Source: Luteibacter yeojuensis (lineage in GTDB: Bacteria > Pseudomonadota > Gammaproteobacteria > Xanthomonadales > Rhodanobacteraceae). Taken from it: a stretch of DNA of 64,000 nt. The translations under genes were made by a program, and so were the position numbers. The DNA lies in assembly GCF_011742875.1 (NCBI RefSeq), contig NZ_JAAQTL010000002.1, forward strand, positions 529,348 through 593,347, given 5' to 3'. A model generated the notes under the pieces. That model did not search any database and was not told the origin of the DNA. It saw only the letters and a program-made list of their open reading frames with translations. Shown piece after piece: positions 54,414-64,000 of this stretch (within the stretch, counting starts at the first letter, position 1; every line of letters begins with the position of its first letter).

Positions 54414-56426
54414 TTACTGGTCCTCGCCGTTGTCGTAGGGCGGCGCGGTGCTTTCCGCGGTCGCCGGCGGCACGCCCCCCACGGAGGAGGCTTCCGCCGC
54501 CTCCGCCTCGGGGACGGTGTCGGCCGTGACGATCTTGCCTGGCGTCAAGTCGACCGGACGCTGGCCGCCCTCGTCCACCACCCACTGGTCGAGGATCTTG
54601 CGCGCGATCGGACCCGAATCTTCCGCGCCCCATGCACCGGCCTCGAGCACCACGGCGACCGCGATCTTCGGGTCGTCGGCCGGGGTATAGGCGATGAACA
54701 GCGCGCGGTGGCGGCTGGCCAGGTAGGCCTTGTTCTTGTTGGTGTCGTAGGCGTCGGTCTTGCGCGAGAAGCGCTCGGCCGTACCGCTCTTGCCCGCGAT
54801 GACGAAGGGGAAACCGATGCCCAGCTTCTTGCCCGTACCCTTGCCGGAGTTGATCACCGCCTTCATTCCCTCGTTCACCGCTTCCCAGTCGGCGGCCCTG
54901 CGGACCACCGAAGGCCCGGAGGGAGGAAAGGTCTGCGGCACGCGCGCGCTGTCCACGCCATCCTGCGTGTCGAGCAGCAGGTGCGGCGCATACGGGATGC
55001 CGCGACCGGCGAAGGTGGCGACGGCATGTGCCAGCTGGATCGGCGTGACGGCCCAGTAGCCCTGGCCGATACCCGAGATGATGGTCTCGCCGGGGAACCA
55101 GCCGGCCTTGCTGCGCGTCGCCTTCCATTCGCGCGAAGGCAGCACGCCTTCCACCTCGCCGATGAGGTCGATGCCGGTCTTCCTGCCGAAGCCCAGCTTG
55201 CCCATCCATGCGGAGAGCCGGTCGATGCCCATGTCGAGGGCGAGCTTGTAGAAATAGGTGTTGGTGGATTTCTCGATGGCGCCGATCATGTTCACCGTGC
55301 CGTCGCCGCCGCGCTTGTCGTCGCGATAGCAGCGCGACTGCCCCGGGATGCAGAACTCGCCGGTGGAGAGCACGGTATCGCTTGGCCGGCGGATGCCCAT
55401 CTCCAGGCCGCCGAGGGCGAGGAACGGCTTCACCGTCGAGCCCGGCGGATACACGCCGCGCAGCGCGCGGTTGTACAGCGGCTTGTCGGGTGCCGTGGTC
55501 AGCGCCTTGTAGTCGGCGGAGCTGATGCCGTTGACGAAGAGGTTGGGATCGAAACTCGGCTCGCTGGCGAAGGCCAGGATCTGGCCGTTGCGCGGATCGA
55601 TGGCGATGGCCGCGCCGGCGCGGCCGTTCATCGCCTCTTCCGCGGCCTTCTGCAGGCGCTCGTCGATGGTCAGGTAGATGTTCTTGCCCGGCGTGGGCGG
55701 CGTGGTGTCGAGCACGGCCTGCGTGCGGCCATCGGCGTTCACCTCGACCAGTTCGTAGCCGGGCTCGCCGTGCAAGAGCTTCTCGTAGTAGCGCTCGATG
55801 CCGATGCGGCCGATGTGCGTCGTGCCCTTGTAGCTGGCCTCTTCCTCCTCGTCCATGCCTTCGAGGTCGTCGGCGTCGATGCGGCTCACGTAACCGATGA
55901 CGTGGGCCAGCTGGGCGCCCATCGGGTAGCGCCGGGTGAGGTACGGCACCACGTCCACGCCGGGGAATCGCCAGCGGTTCACGGCGAAGCGGCCGATCTC
56001 GTCCTCGGTGAGCTTGAGCTTGAGCGGCACCCCTTCAAAGCGCCGGCTCTGCTTCACCTGCTTCTTGAAGCTGGCGATGTCCTCGTCGCTGAGCGGCACC
56101 ACCGCGCCGAGCCGGGACAGCATGTCGTCCATGTCGGCGACCTGCTCGGGCGTGACCTCGAGCCGGAAGGCGGGCACGTTGTCCGCCAGCAGCACGCCGT
56201 TACGGTCGTAGATGAGTCCGCGCGCCGGCGGGATGGCGCGCGGCTTCACCCGGTTCTGGTCGGAGCGCACCACGAACTCGTCGTGGTGCAGCACCTGCAG
56301 GTACACGTAGCGCACGCAGACGGCCGCGAGGCCGAGCAGGATCAGCGCGAAGCCGGCCAGCGCGCGGCGGCGGAACAGCGCCACCTCGCCGCGGACCTCC
56401 TTGATCGAGGCGCGCCGCCTGCTCAT
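54414..56426 (-). CDS. mrdA: Penicillin-binding protein 2
   Basis: 670 residues. Membrane anchor at 20-42, PBP dimer domain (IPPARGLIYDRNGVLLADN), transpeptidase with active Ser in PGSTVKPFLALGG, S-T-N (KSTNTYFYKLA) and KSGTAERF. Cross-links lateral wall. Start overlaps the mreD stop (ATGA at 56423-56426). Confidence 0.95.
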   Translation of the reverse strand: MSRRRASIKEVRGEVALFRRRALAGFALILLGLAAVCVRYVYLQVLHHDEFVVRSDQNRVKPRAIPPARGLIYDRNGVLLADNVPAFRLEVTPEQVADMDDMLSRLGAVVPLSDEDIASFKKQVKQSRRFEGVPLKLKLTEDEIGRFAVNRWRFPGVDVVPYLTRRYPMGAQLAHVIGYVSRIDADDLEGMDEEEEASYKGTTHIGRIGIERYYEKLLHGEPGYELVEVNADGRTQAVLDTTPPTPGKNIYLTIDERLQKAAEEAMNGRAGAAIAIDPRNGQILAFASEPSFDPNLFVNGISSADYKALTTAPDKPLYNRALRGVYPPGSTVKPFLALGGLEMGIRRPSDTVLSTGEFCIPGQSRCYRDDKRGGDGTVNMIGAIEKSTNTYFYKLALDMGIDRLSAWMGKLGFGRKTGIDLIGEVEGVLPSREWKATRSKAGWFPGETIISGIGQGYWAVTPIQLAHAVATFAGRGIPYAPHLLLDTQDGVDSARVPQTFPPSGPSVVRRAADWEAVNEGMKAVINSGKGTGKKLGIGFPFVIAGKSGTAERFSRKTDAYDTNKNKAYLASRHRALFIAYTPADDPKIAVAVVLEAGAWGAEDSGPIARKILDQWVVDEGGQRPVDLTPGKIVTADTVPEAEAAEASSVGGVPPATAESTAPPYDNGEDQ

Positions 56427-56914
56427 GCCTCGTGGATGCGCAGGCGCGCGCGCAGGTCGTCGAGGATGAGGAACAGGAACGGCCACAGGGCCGCGCCGAC
56501 CAGCGGCGAGATCCAGTATTCCGTCGGCGGCAGCGGATCGCCGCTGAACACCCGTACCAGCATGAGCAGGATGCGGTCGTTCACGAGGAGGCCGAGCACG
56601 GCCAGCGACTGCTGCCACATGGGGAAGAAGCGCAGGCGCGAGCGGAAGCGCAGCGCGATGAACACCATCGCGGTAAGGCGCAAGGCCTGTTCGCCGAGCA
56701 GCACGCCGTCGAACAGGTCGGCCGCCACGCCCAGGCAGAAGGCGAGGCCCAGGGTGACGCGATCGCCCGATTGCAGGCACCAGTAGAGCAGCACCAGGGC
56801 CGGCCAGTACGGCTTCAGCGGCGTGAGCGGACCCGGCAGCGGGATCAGCATGAGAAAGAGCGAGATCAGCAGCGTGGCGGCGAACCAGAGCTGGCGGACG
56901 CGGACCTTGTTCAT
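56423..56914 (-). CDS. mreD: Rod shape-determining protein MreD
   Basis: 163 residues, five or so helices, FDGVLLGEQALRLTAMVF and PLPPTEYWISPLVGAALWPF match MreD. Four-base overlaps with both mreC and mrdA show tight coupling. Confidence 0.92.
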   Translation of the reverse strand: MNKVRVRQLWFAATLLISLFLMLIPLPGPLTPLKPYWPALVLLYWCLQSGDRVTLGLAFCLGVAADLFDGVLLGEQALRLTAMVFIALRFRSRLRFFPMWQQSLAVLGLLVNDRILLMLVRVFSGDPLPPTEYWISPLVGAALWPFLFLILDDLRARLRIHEA

Positions 56915-57909
56915 GGCGTGCCCCCTGCCGGCGAGGCGGCGGTGGCTGGCTTCGCCGGCACCGGCGCCGCCGTGGGCGACGTGACGGCCGGGAGCGTCGC
57001 GTTCGGGTCGGGTGCGAGGCTGGCAGGCGGGCCGACGTCGGGCGCGGGCGCCGGCGGCCCGTCGACCTCCGCGAGGTCGTGCAGCAGGAGCACGTCCTCG
57101 CTGCGGTCGAGGTCCGCGGCCGGTTTCGCCTGGGCCGAGAGGAAGGTACCGGAAGGGGTCTGCGCCACGTCGCGGATCTCGCCCACGGGGAAACCGACGG
57201 GGAAGCGCCCGCCAAGGCCGGAGGTGACGAGCTTGTCGCCCACCTGTACGTCCGCGGAGACCGGGATGTTGGGCAGCAGGAGCATGTCGCCCGCGCGCGA
57301 ACCGTAGGCGATGGTGCGCAGGCCGGTGCGTTCGATGGTCACGGGGATCGCATGGTTGGGGTCGGTGATCAGCATCGCCACGGAGGTGGTCGGCATCACC
57401 TCCACGATCTGGCCCATCACGCCGCGCGCGTCGATCACCACCTGGCCGGTCTTCACCTTGTCGCGCGCGCCCACGTTGAGCACGATGCGGTGGCGGAAGC
57501 TGCCGAGGTCGACACCGATCAGGCGGGCGAGCTGCACGTTCAGCGAAAGACTGTGCTGCGTGTCGAGCAGCTCCTTCAGGCGCTGGTTCTGCTCGGCCAC
57601 GGACGCCATGCGGTTGAGCTTGGCGTTGGCCAGCAGCAGGTCTTCGCGCAGGCGCTGGTTCTGGTCGGTGAGGCGCTGGCGATCGGCAAAGGCCACCGTC
57701 GCCGCATGGAAACCCTGCGACGGCAGGCCGGCGATGCGATAGACCGGCTCGACCACGAGCGAGAGCCCGTAGCGGACGCTCGGCAGCCAGCCGCCGCGGT
57801 GGTCGAGCACCATCAGCACGCAGGCGAGCGCGAGGTAGACGATAAGGCGCAGCGTGCCCGCCACGCCCGGTGCGAACAGGGGCGACTGGTCGTCGCGATT
57901 CAGGGCCAT
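56911..57909 (-). CDS. mreC: Rod shape-determining protein MreC
   Basis: 332 residues. One N-terminal membrane helix, coiled coil (RLTDQNQRLREDLLLANAKL), then beta barrels with RIVLNVGARDKVKTGQVVID, GVMGQIVEV and DKLVTSGLGGRFPVGFPVG. The Pro/Ala-rich C-terminal tail is longer than in E. coli. Confidence 0.95.
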   Translation of the reverse strand: MALNRDDQSPLFAPGVAGTLRLIVYLALACVLMVLDHRGGWLPSVRYGLSLVVEPVYRIAGLPSQGFHAATVAFADRQRLTDQNQRLREDLLLANAKLNRMASVAEQNQRLKELLDTQHSLSLNVQLARLIGVDLGSFRHRIVLNVGARDKVKTGQVVIDARGVMGQIVEVMPTTSVAMLITDPNHAIPVTIERTGLRTIAYGSRAGDMLLLPNIPVSADVQVGDKLVTSGLGGRFPVGFPVGEIRDVAQTPSGTFLSAQAKPAADLDRSEDVLLLHDLAEVDGPPAPAPDVGPPASLAPDPNATLPAVTSPTAAPVPAKPATAASPAGGTP

Positions 57910-57949
57910 GATTCAGCGCGCTCCGGCCCCTGCGCCGCGAGCGCCCTCA

Positions 57950-59251
<1,302 letters not shown>

Positions 59252-59268
59252 TCAGGGTCACCCAACGC

Positions 59269-60204
59269 ATGACTGCCGTAATCTGCGGATCGCTCGCCTA
59301 TGACACCATCATGGTGTTCCAGGACCAGTTCAAGAACCACATCATTCCGGACCAGGTGCATATCCTGAACGTGTCGTTCCTGGTGCCGGCGATGCGCCGC
59401 GAGTTCGGCGGCTGCGCCGGCAACATCGCGTACAACCTCAAGCTGCTCGGCGGCGAGCCGATGCCGGTCGCCACGGTCGGTCAGGATTTCGCGCCGTATC
59501 GTGCGCACCTGGAGAAGTTCGGCATTCGTCTCGACGGCGTGCGCCAGTTCGACGACCAGTTCACGCCGCAGTGCTTCATCACCACCGACCTGGACAACAA
59601 CCAGATCACGGCCTTCCATCCCGGCGCCATGTCGAGCGCGCAGGAAAACCACGTGCGCGACATCGCGCATTGCACCTTCGGCATCGTCGCGCCCGACGGC
59701 CGCGAGGCGATGCTGCAGCACGTGGAAGAATTCTCCGCGCGCGGCGTGCCCTTCATCTTCGATCCGGGCCAGGCCATGCCGCTCTTCAACGGCGAGGAAT
59801 TCCGTTCGATGATCGGCAAGTCCACGTATGTGATCGTCAATGACTACGAGTCGCAGCTGCTGCAGCAGCGCACGGGCTGGAGCGCGTCGGACATCGCATC
59901 GAAGGTCACCGCGTACATCGTGACGCAGGGCCCGCGCGGTTCGCTGATCCATGTGGACGGCCAGACGGTGGAGATTCCGCCGGCGCGCGAGCGCCAGGTG
60001 GTGGACCCGACCGGCTGCGGCGACGCGTACCGCGCCGGCCTCATCTTCGGCATCATGAAGGGTTACGACTGGCCCACCATCGGCCGCATGGCGTCGCTGA
60101 TGGGCGCGCTGAAGGTCGAGCATCCGGGCACGCAGAACCAGTACTTCACGTACGACCAGTTCGCGACGGAGTTCCAGGACCAGTTCGGTTACGCGCTGGG
60201 CTGA
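59269..60204 (+). CDS. PfkB-family carbohydrate/adenosine kinase
   Basis: 311 residues. Start MTAVICGSLAYDTIMVF, G-G in GGCAGNIAYNLKLLGG (substrate lid) and anion-hole/catalytic motif VDPTGCGDAYRAGL with Asp. This subgroup is annotated as adenosine kinase in Xanthomonads; in vitro substrate not shown by sequence. Divergent from mreB. Confidence 0.85.
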   Translation: MTAVICGSLAYDTIMVFQDQFKNHIIPDQVHILNVSFLVPAMRREFGGCAGNIAYNLKLLGGEPMPVATVGQDFAPYRAHLEKFGIRLDGVRQFDDQFTPQCFITTDLDNNQITAFHPGAMSSAQENHVRDIAHCTFGIVAPDGREAMLQHVEEFSARGVPFIFDPGQAMPLFNGEEFRSMIGKSTYVIVNDYESQLLQQRTGWSASDIASKVTAYIVTQGPRGSLIHVDGQTVEIPPARERQVVDPTGCGDAYRAGLIFGIMKGYDWPTIGRMASLMGALKVEHPGTQNQYFTYDQFATEFQDQFGYALG

Positions 60205-60229
60205 GCGTCGCCAAACATCGTAAAACAAG

Positions 60230-60258
60230 GGGCGGCGCAGCGATGCGCCGCCCTTTTT
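60230..60258 (+). terminator. Rho-independent terminator
   Basis: GGGCGGCGCA, loop GCGA, TGCGCCGCCC, then five T, just after the PfkB-family gene. Confidence 0.92.
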
Positions 60259-60349
60259 GCTTGCACGCCTGCACTTGCAGGAGACCCATGGCGGTGAAGG
60301 ACGATGCCTGGGGGTTCATAGGTTCATGGGTTCATGGCTTCGTCGGCTT

Positions 60350-61976
<1,627 letters not shown>

Positions 61977-61980
<4 letters not shown>

Positions 61981-63506
61981 AGAAGCTTTATCATGCCGAA
62001 AGTGTCTCGCCGGTCTGCCGTCGACAGATAGTCTGTAAGGCGCTGCACGTCCGGCGGCGCGAAGCGCAGGCCGAGTTTGCTACGGCGCCACAGGATGTCT
62101 TCCGCGGCCGTCGCCCATTCGTGACGGACAAGGTAATCCACCTCCGCCTGGTAGAGGTCGGCGCCGAAATGCTCGCCGAGGTCGTACAGGCCACGGGCTT
62201 CGCCGAGCAGGTCGCGGGCGCGCGTGCCGTAGCTGTGGACCAGGCGCCATGCCAGCGTCTCGGACAGCCAGGGACGCGACGAACGCACGTCGTCGAGCAA
62301 CGCCTCGATGTCGCGCTCGCCGCCGCCGGGCAACGGCCGCGCGTCGGCCGTCCAGGCCGGGCGATCGTTTCCCAGCAAGGGCGCGAGGATGTCCAGGGCC
62401 TCTTCGGACAGCTTGCGGAACGTCGTGAGCTTGCCCCCGAAGACGCTCAGGAGCGGCGGCCCGTTGCGATCCACGTCGAGCAGGTAGTCGCGGGTGACTT
62501 CGGACGCCTTGCCCGAGTCGTCCTCGAGGAGCGGACGGACGCCGCTATACGTCCAGACGATGTCGTCCGAGGTGAGCTGCTTCCGGAAATAGCGATTCGC
62601 CGCGTCGCACAGGTAGGCAACTTCCTCCGCCGTGATGACCGGGTGCGAGGGGTCGCCGGTATAGTCCACGTCGGTCGTGCCGAGCAAGGTGAAATCGCGT
62701 TCGTAGGGGATGGCGAAGACGATGCGCCGGTCAGGCTGCTGGAAGATGTACGCATAGCGGTGATCGAACATCCGCGGCACCACGATGTGGCTGCCCTTCA
62801 CCAGGCGCAGCGAGCGATCGTGCTTCACGTGGGCCACGTCGTCCAGGAACTCGGCCGCCCAGGGCCCGGTGGCGTTCACCAGGGCACGCGCCTTCACGAC
62901 ATGCCGTGCGCCATCGCGGGCTTCGAGTTCGACGGTCCAGCCGTCGTCCTCGCGACGCGCGCTGACGCAGCGCGTATGGGTCTGGATGCGTGCGCCGCGC
63001 CGGGCCGCGTCCATCGCGTTGAGCACGACGAGGCGCGCGTCCTGCACCCAGGCGTCGGAGTAGACGAAGCCGGCGTGGAATTCGTCTCGCAGGGCTTTGC
63101 CGGTGACGTGCTTGGCGAAGCGGATGCGCCGCGATCCGGGAAGCGTACGACGCCCCCGGCCCAGGTGATCGTAAAGGAGCAGGCCGAGACGGATCATCCA
63201 CTCCGGCCGCAAGTGCGGTTGATGGGGAAGAACGAAACGCAGCGGCCAGATGATGTGCGGTGCCGCGCGCAGCAACACCTCGCGCTCGGCCAGGGCCTTG
63301 CCGACGAGGGCGAATTCGAACTGTTCGAGGTAGCGCAGGCCGCCGTGGATGAGCTTGGTGCTGGAACTGGATGTATGGGAGGCGAGGTCGTCCCGTTCGC
63401 ACAACCAGACGCTGAGGCCCCGGCCGACGGCATCGCGCGCAATACCGACACCGTTCACTCCGCCACCGACCACCAGCACATCGACCTGCTCGACCATTTC
63501 CGCCAT
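61977..63506 (-). CDS. glpD: Aerobic glycerol-3-phosphate dehydrogenase
   Basis: 509 residues. FAD-binding motif VLVVGGGVNGVGIARDAVGR, then SSSSTKLIHGGLRYLEQFEF and TDVDYTGDPSHP. Membrane-associated enzyme oxidising glycerol 3-phosphate to dihydroxyacetone phosphate and passing electrons to quinone. Upstream of glpK on the same strand, with a REP pair between. Confidence 0.95.
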
Positions 63507-63600
63507 CCATTCCGGCGGGAGGATGTCCCGACCTGACGCGATCTTATACGCCGCCGCCCCGTTGTAGGAGCCGCTAAAGCGGCTCCTGTGCGACGGATAA
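63507..63600. repeat. Spacer with one compact REP
   Basis: A minimal palindromic REP, GTAGGAGCCGCTAAAGCGGC followed by TCCTG, lies at 63563-63587. No gene. Confidence 0.85.
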
Positions 63601-63912
63601 GAAAAAACCCGGCCTCATTCGAGACCGGGTTTTTGGGATAAAGCCCCTGGCGGTGACCTGTTGCTGTGCGTGCCCGTTGGGCACGACAGCAAAGAAAAAA
63701 CCCGGCCTCATTCGAGACCGGGTTTTTGGGATAAAGCCCCTGGCGGTGACCTGTTGCTGTGCGTGCCCGCTGGGCACGACAGCAAAGAAAAAACCCGGCC
63801 TCATTCGAGACCGGGTTTTTGGGATAAAGCCCCTGGCGGTGACCTGTTGCTGTGCGTGCCCGCTGGGCACGACAGCAAGGAAAAAACCCGGCCTCATTCG
63901 AGACCGGGTTTT
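63601..63912 (-). repeat. 93-bp tandem array of 5S tail and terminators
   Basis: Three full 93-bp units and a fourth terminator. Each unit, read on the minus strand, has the last 24 bases of the 5S gene region (AGGTCACCGCCAGGGGCTTT and ATCC), a terminator AAACCCGGTCTCGAATGAGG then CCGGGTTTTTTC, and a second hairpin GTGCCCAGCGGGCAC. Terminators at about 63601-63634, 63694-63727, 63787-63820 and 63880-63912. Confidence 0.95.
63880..63912 (-). terminator. First 5S-distal rho-independent terminator
   Basis: AAAACCCGGTCTCGAATGAG then GCCGGGTTTTTTCC on the minus strand, immediately after the 5S 3' end. Three further copies follow in the tandem array. Confidence 0.92.
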
Positions 63913-63921
63913 AGGATAAAG

Positions 63922-64000
63922 CCCCTGGCGGTGACCTACTCTTGCATGGCTTGAGCCACACTACCATCGGCGCATGCGCGTTTCACTTCTGAGTTCGGGA
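63922..64000 (-). rRNA. rrf: 5S ribosomal RNA, 3' part
   Basis: Read on the minus strand: TCCCGAACTCAGAAGTGAAA, then CGATGGTAGTGTGGCTCAAG and AGAGTAGGTCACCGCCAGGG, the conserved second half of bacterial 5S rRNA. The 5' part lies beyond the right edge, so the rRNA operon enters from there and points leftwards. The exact 3' end (about 63922) is estimated. Confidence 0.95.

Overview
The window is a high-GC gammaproteobacterial chromosome segment, most likely from the Xanthomonadales/Rhodanobacteraceae (Luteibacter- or Dyella-like). This rests on protein similarity recalled by eye, a split class II ribonucleotide reductase, a 'proteobacterial dedicated sortase' two-component pair, and very many short palindromic REP elements (core GTAGGAGCCGCTATAGCGGC) with their own REP-associated transposase. 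It ends inside a 5S rRNA gene, so a ribosomal operon lies just beyond the right edge. The taxonomic call is inference.

Layout. 1-6.7 kb: three secreted proteins, a decayed two-gene remnant (possibly AbiE-like), a periplasmic HD-domain protein, a LytS/LytTR-type two-component system and an acyltransferase. 6.7-12.2 kb: an accessory patch with an SRAP (HMCES/YedK-like) protein, a DUF3427-DUF3883 nuclease-like protein, an intact IS3-family element next to an older IS3 fragment, and an orphan AAA ATPase of lower GC. 12.2-16.5 kb: class II ribonucleotide reductase as two genes (nrdJa, nrdJb) with a histone H1-like Lys/Ala-rich gene between them and a possible NrdR box pair upstream. 16.5-27 kb: DegP/Q-type protease, a PstS-like/LysM fusion, a HAD hydrolase, an M17 aminopeptidase, an alpha/beta hydrolase, small conserved unknowns and trpE. 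27-35.8 kb: the PdsS/PdsR pair, two tiny ORFs, a Sel1-type protein, rpe, djlA with a cytochrome c gene, purC and small membrane proteins. 35.8-44.7 kb: a GH50-like glycoside hydrolase, an APC permease, the REP-associated tyrosine transposase, lpd and aceF of the pyruvate dehydrogenase complex, and an MscS channel. 44.9-59 kb: prc, then the minus-strand elongasome cluster mreB-mreC-mreD-mrdA-rodA-mltB-rlpA-dacC-ybeD-lipB-lipA. 59-64 kb: an adenosine/PfkB kinase, glpK, glpD, then a 93-bp tandem array made of a 5S rRNA tail plus terminators, and the 5S gene.

How the genes work together. The mre/mrd block builds and remodels the lateral cell wall (MreBCD scaffold, RodA/PBP2 synthesis, MltB/RlpA/DacC remodelling). 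LipB and LipA make the lipoyl groups carried by the lipoyl domains of AceF and Lpd, also in this window. GlpK and GlpD form a glycerol-to-dihydroxyacetone-phosphate route.

The most unusual feature is the degree to which repeats have invaded genes. REP pairs lie between genes of apparent operons, supply the stop codons of five genes, and together with two other repeat families sit in frame inside rlpA (twice), nrdJb and the GH50-like gene. The best candidate for an undescribed functional system is the accessory patch at 8.3-12.1 kb (a nuclease-like DUF3427-DUF3883 protein and an AAA ATPase now separated by an insertion sequence).
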